Assembly (NCBI GenBank): GCA_019925795.1
Contig: CM034313.1
Span: 28,263,710-28,327,709 of the forward strand
Direction: 5' to 3'
DNA from: Dendrobium chrysotoxum
Lineage: Eukaryota; Streptophyta; Magnoliopsida; Asparagales; Orchidaceae
DNA length: 64,000 bases
Part shown: in pieces, positions 56,500 through 64,000 of the stretch
Numbering within the stretch: the stretch's first letter is position 1
How the letters are laid out: each line of letters starts with the position of its first letter
Notes under the pieces: generated by a model
Databases searched by the model: none
What the model saw: the letters and a program-made list of their open reading frames with translations, nothing else
What the model was told of the DNA's origin: nothing
Translations under genes and position numbers: made by a program

Positions 56500-57952
56500 T
56501 GTGCCATTGGACAAGTGAGGGTAATGGTTTATTATTTTTTTAGCGCTATTACCTTTATTCTTAACTATTCATTTGCTCTTTTGTAGCTTAATACTTCTTG
56601 TTTCAATGCATGCTCATTACTATCTAGTTGACATGCAAGTTGTTCTAATTCCTTAAATGCATTTTCTAGTTAAACATGTAATGATTTCAAGGAATTATGT
56701 GCAATAGTTAATTCAACATGCTTCTTATTTAATATATCAAATTCATCAAGCAGGGACATGTAATCTCTATCCAAGTCACAATGTTCTTTAACTAAACTAG
56801 CATGCTCTTTTTGTAAAGTATTAAAATCAGTGTTAAGACTAGCATGCATTTTCTTAAACTTTCTATACGATTCATGAATTTTTTAGAAATAACTAACAGT
56901 TCATCATAAGAGAGTTGACATATCTCATCTTAATCTGATTGATCAAGGTTATTATTAGTCATAAGACATTAATTTGTTACCGCCTCCTCTGCTTCTTCTT
57001 CTGACAATTCTGAGGTAGAGTTAACCCAAAAAGCTCTTTGTGTTTTTATCTTGCCCTTGTTATACTTTGAGTTCTCCTCACCCTTCTCCTTAGTTGGGTG
57101 AGTCTTTACGTTGGGGCAATCAACTTGGAGATGACCTGGTTTCTTGCACTCAAAGCAAATTGTGTCAGAAGAAACTCTAATATTTTTTGAGCTTTTACCT
57201 TTATTTAGTTATTTTGATGATGCCTTTGTTTTCTTTTCAGAAACTTCTTGAACTGATGAGTCATTAGGGCTATGTCATCATCTTCCTCTGCTGTAGAACT
57301 GTCACTTTCTGAATTGTTCACTTTTATAGCAAAAGTTTGCTCCTTCTTCTTTTGTCCTGCATTACTTTGCCTTTGACTCACTCCTTGCTCGTAAGCATTG
57401 AGTGACCCAAGCAAATTGTTAGTTGAATAGACATTTAAATCTTTGGACTCAATTATTACAGTTATTTTTGTATCATAAGAACTAAGTAAGCATCTCAAAA
57501 TTTTATTTACTTTTTAGAATTAAAGAACTCTCTTCCTAGTGCATGCAAGGATGTCACAATCTAGGTGAATCTAGTGTACATATCAGATATAGTCTCGTTA
57601 GGTTTCATGCAAAAGAGTTCTTAATCATGTAGTAATATGTTTAGCCTAGACTATTTAACCTCACCAGTTCCTTCATACGTGATACATAATCTATCATAGA
57701 TCTCCTTACCAGTACTACAAGTAGACACTCGCATATAATCTTCTGATTTCAATGCGCAAAAGAAATAATTTAAGTATTTTACATTTAATTACGTAAGTAA
57801 CCTTCTTTAACCAACATCCACATGCGATAGTCTATAGATTGTAAAAATGTAGACATGCAAATTTTTCAAAAGTCAAATGGTATATTATCAAATTAAGGTG
57901 GACGAGTTATTGAATAATCCTCCACAGTGTTCCGATTACCAAAGTGTGCCAT
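56500..57952 (-). pseudogene. Gag, zinc knuckle and coiled-coil region of element F
   Basis: Gag starts at ATG 57950-57952 by alignment with A. An open piece (57205-57498) shows YDTKITVIIESKDLN to VSQRQSNAGQ, then the acidic serine stretch; here the codon that is TAA in A encodes glutamine. The knuckle (CAFEC-like in mutated form, about 57115-57160) and the coiled coil (56570-56870) are recognisable but broken. A 71-bp piece of gag near 57790 is missing. Confidence 0.8.
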
Positions 57953-58010
57953 GGATCATATGTTTCTAGGTTTTCTAAACACAATTTTGAAATCCCGTTC
58001 TAATGCCATT

Positions 58011-59829
58011 TGAAAGTATGAGATGCGCCAAGAGGGGAGGGGGGGGGGGGTGAATTGATATTTTAAAAATAAATCCTAAACACGAGTTTTAATTTTCTAA
58101 AGGATTTTTTAGATTTTTAAAATAAAAACTTAACTAGTCAAATGCGAAAGCTTATGATTCATTCATAATTACAACAGTGGTGATACAATGTTAAATCTCA
58201 CAATAAAATCTAAAATTAGATGTTTCACCAAGCAGTTAACAGAAAATAAATACAAGAAAAGTAAAATGTGGAAAACAAAAAAAGCACACGATAAATTTTT
58301 ATAGTGGTTCGGTCACTTGACCTACATCCACTCCCCGGAGTCCTCCACTCTGAGAGTTATACTATTAAAAGTTGACTCTCCTTCTTCTCCCACAGCAAGG
58401 TGGAGAAGTATTTATAAAACTCACTTTCACCTTCCCCAGTGTGGTGGAGTGCTAGACGCTATGTCACCCTCCTGATGATGGCAGCGGACCTGACCTTCTC
58501 CTTTTTTCCCCCTCCAGGCGAAGGCAGAGAACCTCGAGGATGTTGACAAAGAAGCCTCTTTGCTTAGAGAGCTTCCACAAGACTCACCAAGGCCACAGGA
58601 GGAGCAAGCGCGTAGCTAGCTTGGAGCAACCATGTGATCCCCTCACACTCCTTCTCCATCACGATCAAGTTCACCTTTTCTTCCTCTCACAAACCCTGGA
58701 TCTCTTTAAAAGCTCCCTCTTAAGAATTTCTTCAGTTATCAGGTTCATCTGCTTCACACATAAAAATCAATCAATCTCTGAAGAATAATGAAAAACTTAT
58801 TTTTATATTAGGCTTTAGAAAACCCTAATGATTCAATTCAGTTGACACTATTAGTACAGTATAATCAAATATCATACAGTATGATTAGTTCAAAATCAGT
58901 TCCGTCCAGTTCGAAGGGAGACTAAAAGTTCACAAAATTTAAGCACATCATATAGTACGATCAAGAAATCATACTGGTCGATCATTTTAATTTCCACTGT
59001 TCGTACGGGACAACTTATGGGATGACCAAAAATTGCCTCTGTAAATCGTCCCATACTGTACACTTCATACAGTATGAATAGTTCAATTCAGTTCATCATC
59101 TTGTACGATACAAATATCATACGGGATAAATAGTTCAAAAAATTATGGTTTCATCTGGTATGATCTATGGGACGACCAAAAATCATCTCTGTAGTTCATA
59201 CAGTATGATTCATATCATACAGTACAAATGGTAGTAATTAAAAAACCATGATTTAATTGCCTGATCACGGGGGATAATTTTCTCAAGATTTTAAATGATC
59301 GTACAGGCGTACAATATGATTATGATCGTACAGTATGATTAGTTCAAAAATTAAATTCAAAATCTTATCTAAATTATACTGGAAGCTAGGGTTCAGATGG
59401 AAACAAATCATACAATATGATTAGTTCACAAACTAATCATTCAAAATTAGCCGTTAAGCCTGAGTTTTAGTGATAGATCATACATTATGATTAAAACTTA
59501 TACAGTATGATTTTCTTTAAAAAAAATTATCTTAAAAAAAGAAACTCTCCCCCTGCATATGTGTGCATGGTCACCCCATTTGCATACACTCTTTTGTAGC
59601 AGACTCAAAAAAAATGAAAAATAAAGAAAATATAAAATACAAATTCTTTTACATCCTTTTCTACCCAGTCTTGAGTGTCCAGTAGTCTTGAGTGGTGTGT
59701 GTCTTACCTGAAATATTAGTGCTCATAGATAAAAATAAACATCTATACTTTTTAAGGATGAATATAATAATCCATTCAATATTATTTATCATCATCAAAA
59801 TCAGATATTAGGGATCCTGGATTACAACA
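58011..59829 (-). repeat. 5' LTR of element F
   Basis: The 1819-bp partner of 50484-52220, with TGTTG start (CAACA on the plus strand at 59825-59829) and CTTTCA end. A degenerate primer site (TGGCATTAGAACGGG) adjoins it at about 57994-58009. Confidence 0.9.
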
Positions 59830-59834
59830 GGCTC

Positions 59835-62200
59835 AACCCAAGTTGAGATCAAATTAACCCAAATCATACAAGTTTGGGTTAACTCGAGTCTCTCTTTCAA
59901 TCCAAGCGCTCTCATGGCCAATTGACCCTCCAGTCAAGCTCACCAGACTCCTAACAGCCTTTCCAAATCAGTCCGGCCCAACCAGCGGTCGACAGTGGTT
60001 GGGGTGAATAAAAAACCTGCTCTGGTGGTCCCCCCTTCATGAGTCCTGGCTGAAGCTTACCCAAGGCCTGTGCTCACCTCCTTTGGGCTCATAAGACTCC
60101 CTGAGGATGTCTCCTTCCACATAGAGGCCATCCAGTAGATACCCTGATCAATCCCGATCATCCAAGCACGCAACATTAGTTTAAATAGGGCTCCCTCAAC
60201 TAGATATCCCCATTCACTCCCAATATTTCAAAATCACTCCCCATAGCTCGCTGAGCATTCCTCTCCCATTCCTTAGCCTCCCAACCTCTTCCAAGCATCC
60301 ATATGAGTAAACTCCAACAAAAGCTCTTCACCCTCTGCTCAAAGTCATACTTTTAGTTATCCTCCAACTGAGATATCTAAAGGAGAATTCTTCGCCTTCA
60401 TCCACTCAAGATTTGTATGAGAAAAACCCATATGTTGGGGCTTTCTCCAGGGTAAAATTCTTTTCCCGAGCTCTTAGTTAGGTAGCATAGGTCAAGTGGG
60501 ATACAAACCATCAAATCATAAAAATCTGATAGTTAAATTAACGGTTTGTAGTCATCTAATCCTTCTTGTGAAATTTTGAAGGAGTTAGCTAATGGGATCT
60601 ATCGGATCACACCAGAAAATGTCTACAGCTTCGGGTTCATGTGGGAGGATGGAGATATAATCCTAACTATTGATTTCAATCAATAATTCAGATTATATCA
60701 CACAGTTTTGGAGGCCATTTGATCGTGGCTGTTCGATCTTCCATCTGATGGCCAGTGTTTAATCTGCCTTATCCAGTTAGCCACTAATCATTGCCTCACC
60801 AATCAGTGTGCCATGTGGAAAGCGTACGGCTGACAAGGTAATTGGGTATTAAATTTCATAGAAAAGTATGGGAAACTTTCAAAAATCATTTTTTCCTTCG
60901 TACTTGACCAAATTAGGAGTTATTAGGCTCATTTGAAAGATCTCAAGGAGATCTTCAAAAGCCCTATGGTCCCAAGCCCTAATTATGTCTATGTTATTGT
61001 CAATTTTACTTTGAATGTTTATGGTATTATTTTATTTATGTATCCAAATTTTTCCTCCTTTGTTTGATATGTTTAAGGGCATGTCCATGCCAATTTAGGC
61101 TTAGGGGTCATAGTTTGACCCCTAAGTTGAAATTGGCTCTATGATCTTTCCAATGGGATTTGGGATCTAATTTTTAGTGTGTTGATCATGCTTAGTCTAT
61201 GGAGTTTAGAGTCACTGATTGCACCCCTTTCTTTACTCTAGGTAGTGACTTAGGAATTTTTTATGGTAACCTAGTGGTAATAGGTAACTTAGTGGTAACC
61301 TTAAGTGGCTTAGTTAGCCATCTTAGAAAGCTCCATGTGGGCCCAAATATAATGGGATTAGACCTTAAAATCAGGTGATCTCATGGTCTAGAATTCATTG
61401 AATTTGGTGCCCATTTGGTCCACCAACTAGGAACCCAAAAATTCTTTCTTAGATTTAGCCTAGAATGTTGATTAATTCATTATTAATTCATATTAAATCC
61501 TAAAAATTCAAGTAAACCCTCTAATTTCTCTTAAATGAATCCTTAATCTATGATAAATAAGAGCCCTATTAGATAACCTTTAATCTAACCTTAATCTAAT
61601 TTCTAAGGGAAATTGACAACTAATTCAATTAATTAATTATAAATATTTAAAAATTTCAAAAAATCCTTAAATACTTGGAAATATGCCCTTAGTTCATTCC
61701 TGATCTTTCGGGGTGATTCCAAGAGGTTTGAGACTGATTTGGATTAAAATCTAAAAATTCCCTTAATTAGATAATTTTAGAAATTCCAAAAATACCTCAA
61801 CTTTGAAAATTCACCAATATATCTAAAAAAATCCAATTTAACCAAACTCAAAGACATTCAACTCTAATTAAAATCTAATATTTTTTAAATATATCAAACA
61901 TCCAAAATAAAGTCAAAATCAAAATAGTCAACTCCCTGGTCAACCGTAGTTTAAAACTAGGTCAAAACTTAAAAAAATCATTATTAATGTAGAAATTTCT
62001 AAATTAAGCAAACTCAAAGCTTAATTACTTATCTTAAGGTCTAATATTTAGGAAAAATACTCAAATTCTAGAAATCACTTTAATTTTAAAAGTCAGATTT
62101 TCACCCTTTAATTAATACATTTAAATGATTCTTATAATTCCAAAAATTCAATAATAGGTTAAAATTCAAGAAAATTATAACTTAATTAATAAAATCAATC
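59835..62200 (+). repeat. Repeat-derived non-coding DNA right of element F
   Basis: It seems to continue R1 copy 2 across the GGCTC target site. It contains no open frame with support. The 60.3-60.7 kb part is moderately GC-rich, whereas 61.4-62.2 kb is AT-rich with many short AAATT words. No LTR ends could be placed. Confidence 0.45.
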
Positions 62201-62241
62201 AACCATCATTTTAATACATAATAAACACTCCAAAGATGAAG

Positions 62242-62506
62242 TTTTTAGGATGGACTACCTTGAGCTATGGGGCTAAGTATCCTAATGAGGCCTAGTTCCT
62301 CGAGCCCATTGTGACAATGCCACAAACGGATTCAATGGAGTGCAAAATCTTAAAATTAAGTGACTCTTAAATATTTAACCAAATTAAAATTCTTAATTCA
62401 ACTACATGAACCGGGTTTATAGGCTGGACTACCTTGAGCTACGGGGCTAAGTATCCTAAGGAGGTCTTGTTCCTCAAGCCCACTAAGACAACACCATAAA
62501 CCGATT
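62242..62506. repeat. Two spaced copies of a 90-bp unit, offset 172 bp
   Basis: 62242-62332 and 62414-62506 both contain GGACTACCTTGAGCTA, GGGGCTAAGTATCCTAA, TTCCTC and AGCCCA-T/C plus ACAACACCA-like ends. They are separated by about 80 bp of unique AT-rich DNA. No coding role is seen. Confidence 0.85.
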
Positions 62507-63260
62507 GGTAGAAAATCTAAATTAATTAATCCCTAAAATCAGCAACTAAATAAATTTATTAAAATCCATTGATCCCTTAATCTTTAATTAATTAAATTTA
62601 TTTAATCAATCAACCTTAAAATTGCATTCTAATATAAACCTTAATACATTAACATTTGAACTCTAACTAAATTTACCCTTCAACCTTCAACAAATCTGAA
62701 CATCACACAACTTTAACAAACTATCTAGCTTAGGATCTACCCCAGCCACATGGCCTTTAGCACACACTTTAGATGATTTTTTAGGATAGCCAACTCTAAT
62801 CTAGGCTATGCCGGTGTTTACTTTTACTATTGTGTGTCAGGTTTTTTGAGCTTTCATTACATGCTATGATTGAAAATTAATTGATGTGAGTATTTATTTA
62901 TTTTAATTGTAATCTTTAAATTGATATGATGGATGATAGTTTACCCTTAGGTTAGGACCGATCTAGTTTCTCACTGATATTTTTGAAGGTGGCAATGCTC
63001 ATGTAGGGCAATAAAAGGGGGTTAAATTGATAATTATTATAACTGTTCTAGGTGCTTCAGCTGCTTAGCCCCCAAATAAATAGGAGTGTGGCCAAGTGTG
63101 ATTTACCCTATTTTATTGTATATGTATATATATATATATTGTTTTAGATTTATTATATTTTAATTACTTAGGATAACCCTGTAGAAGAGTCTAAATTTTT
63201 CTTTTTAATATGAATGTAATTTATTTAAAGTTAAGAGTTATAAAAGTTAGACATTTGAGT
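62507..63260. other. AT-rich non-coding DNA with a (TA)n run
   Basis: No gene or element end recognised. A short (TA)n stretch lies at about 63118-63140. Confidence 0.45.
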
Positions 63261-63262
63261 AG

Positions 63263-63419
63263 GGATACAAGTATCCAAAATTGGATTCCAAAGAGGAAAG
63301 GATACCCCTCAAGGGATAGTCCTTTTCCATTTGGAAGCCTAAGTTTAGATAATTGTAATACCCAAAGTGAAAAGAATAACCTCCCCTTTGGGGGAAGGGT
63401 TTTCTTTTTATTTGGGTAT
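63263..63419. repeat. Three adjacent hairpins
   Basis: There is a small palindrome GGATACAAGTATCC (63263-63276), a 57-bp near-palindrome (63283-63339) and a 62-bp near-palindrome (63358-63419). The longer ones have arms of about 27-29 bp with some 20% mismatches and loops of a few bases. The 84-codon plus and 63-codon minus frames over them are by-products. Confidence 0.75.
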
Positions 63420-64000
63420 CTAGGTACGACGAATCCAAGGATTAGAATCCAGGTTTATAGTTAGTGGTGCCCGACCACTTTTAATTTATGTAATATTTGG
63501 GTTTTAATAAATAAGCAATTTTCCTAAGGACATTTATTTAACTAATTTAATTTGATTGATGTGTTTAATTTAATTTGATTGCGATTAAATTATGCCTATT
63601 TTTCTTTTTTTTTTTGCAATTTACATGTTGAGTTTTATTTTATACTGGATTCGATTGGAGGCTCGTGAGGGCACGTATAAAATTTTTCTACTTAAAATTA
63701 AAATAAAAAATTTAGGCCAACATAAAAACTCTAATGATTTAACAAGTAAGCTCGAGACCGCCGAGAGTCAGCATAAGTATATTTTACTTTCTCTTCCTTG
63801 TTAGGAACCTCCCCGCATGTGGTTTCTAGAAGACCACCTGAGCTATTAGGGTACAGTCCTATCAAGGGGATGTTGCGTAATCTCTAGGATAAAAACTATT
63901 TTTAAGCCTTTTTAAAATTATTATATTTAATTTTATGCATTTAATCGAGTTGATTAGCATGCATTGTATTAAAAATCAATTTAAGATGGGTCTAAAATTT
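63420..64000. other. Non-coding DNA at the right edge
   Basis: No gene recognised. A short hairpin-like GTGGTGCCCGACCAC occurs at about 63465-63479, and the rest is AT-rich. A 70-codon plus frame (63592-63804) has no supporting feature. Confidence 0.45.

Larger units (their letters stand above)
50484..59829 (-). mobile_element. Copia element F, Sirevirus-like, internally deleted
   Basis: This 9346-bp minus-strand element has target duplication GGCTC (50479-50483, 59830-59834). LTRs are 50484-52220 (3') and 58011-59829 (5'). It has gag, the coiled-coil/knuckle region, protease, integrase and the first part of RT, then jumps to the palindrome-rich promoter and extra ORF. The RT catalytic half and RNase H are missing. 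Palindromes are mostly decayed (ATCATACAGTATGAT). The fragment equivalent to A 8750 joins promoter-like DNA at about 54230-54300, so the deletion removed about 1.1 kb. Confidence 0.92.

Noticed and set aside
63210..63464. 84-codon plus ORF and 63-codon minus ORF
   Set aside because: Both overlie the hairpin cluster. Open frames on both strands reflect the palindromes.
1..64000. tRNA, rRNA or organellar insertions
   Set aside because: I looked for rRNA-like conserved blocks, tRNA cloverleaf boxes and plastid or mitochondrial gene phrases and saw none. The tRNA-like matches are retrotransposon primer sites.

Overview
This is an AT-rich, repeat-dense stretch of a plant nuclear genome, almost certainly from a flowering plant. 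The evidence is an intron-containing R2R3-MYB gene of plant type and nested Copia, Gypsy, Mutator-like and CACTA elements with plant features. The species cannot be named from the sequence. I recognise only one host gene. Nearly everything else is transposable-element DNA of different ages.

Region 1 (about 1.8-22.4 kb) is a large nest. Diverged terminal inverted repeats at 1836 and 22433, flanked by a 9-bp target duplication matching at 8 of 9 positions, mark a Mutator-like element (MULE). It holds a probable N-terminal transposase exon at 2871-3314 and a pair of unidentified, mutually related minus-strand ORFs. Two minus-strand Copia elements lie inside it. Element A (3494-14519, TSD TAAGG) has gag, protease, integrase, RT and RNase H, plus an extra ORF between pol and the 3' LTR. 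Element C (16476-21500) is older and keeps only part of gag. Without A and C the MULE would be about 4.5 kb.

Region 2 (22.4-31.3 kb) holds the MYB gene: exons 23951-24213 and 25710-26199, 250 aa, resembling the MYB20/43/42/85 group linked to secondary-wall and lignin control. Mostly non-coding DNA follows.

Region 3 (31.3-35.2 kb) is element B on the plus strand, with TSD GATTA. It belongs to the same general family but has lost gag and pol, keeping LTR sequence, a short promoter-like segment and the extra ORF.

Region 4 (35.2-50.5 kb) holds a decayed Ty3/Gypsy element of Tat type (second RNase H domain, about 81-bp tandem repeats after integrase). It also holds a 1062-bp non-autonomous CACTA element (TSD TAT) with a GC-rich core, and an LTR-less Copia remnant, E (44.67-49.13 kb).

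Region 5 (50.5-64 kb) holds Copia element F (50484-59829, minus strand, TSD GGCTC), which lacks the RT catalytic half and RNase H but keeps the extra ORF. Repeat-derived non-coding DNA and a cluster of hairpins near 63.3 kb follow.

The common thread is the Sirevirus-like Copia family (A, B, C, F). Its LTRs are packed with a short near-palindrome, ATCGTACAGTACGAT in A and ATCGTCCNGGACGAT in B. The same palindromes recur, with a TATA box 72-83 bp from the start codon, directly upstream of the extra ORF in A, B and F. This suggests an independently transcribed extra protein sharing its regulatory code with the LTRs, and it is the most interesting signal in the window.
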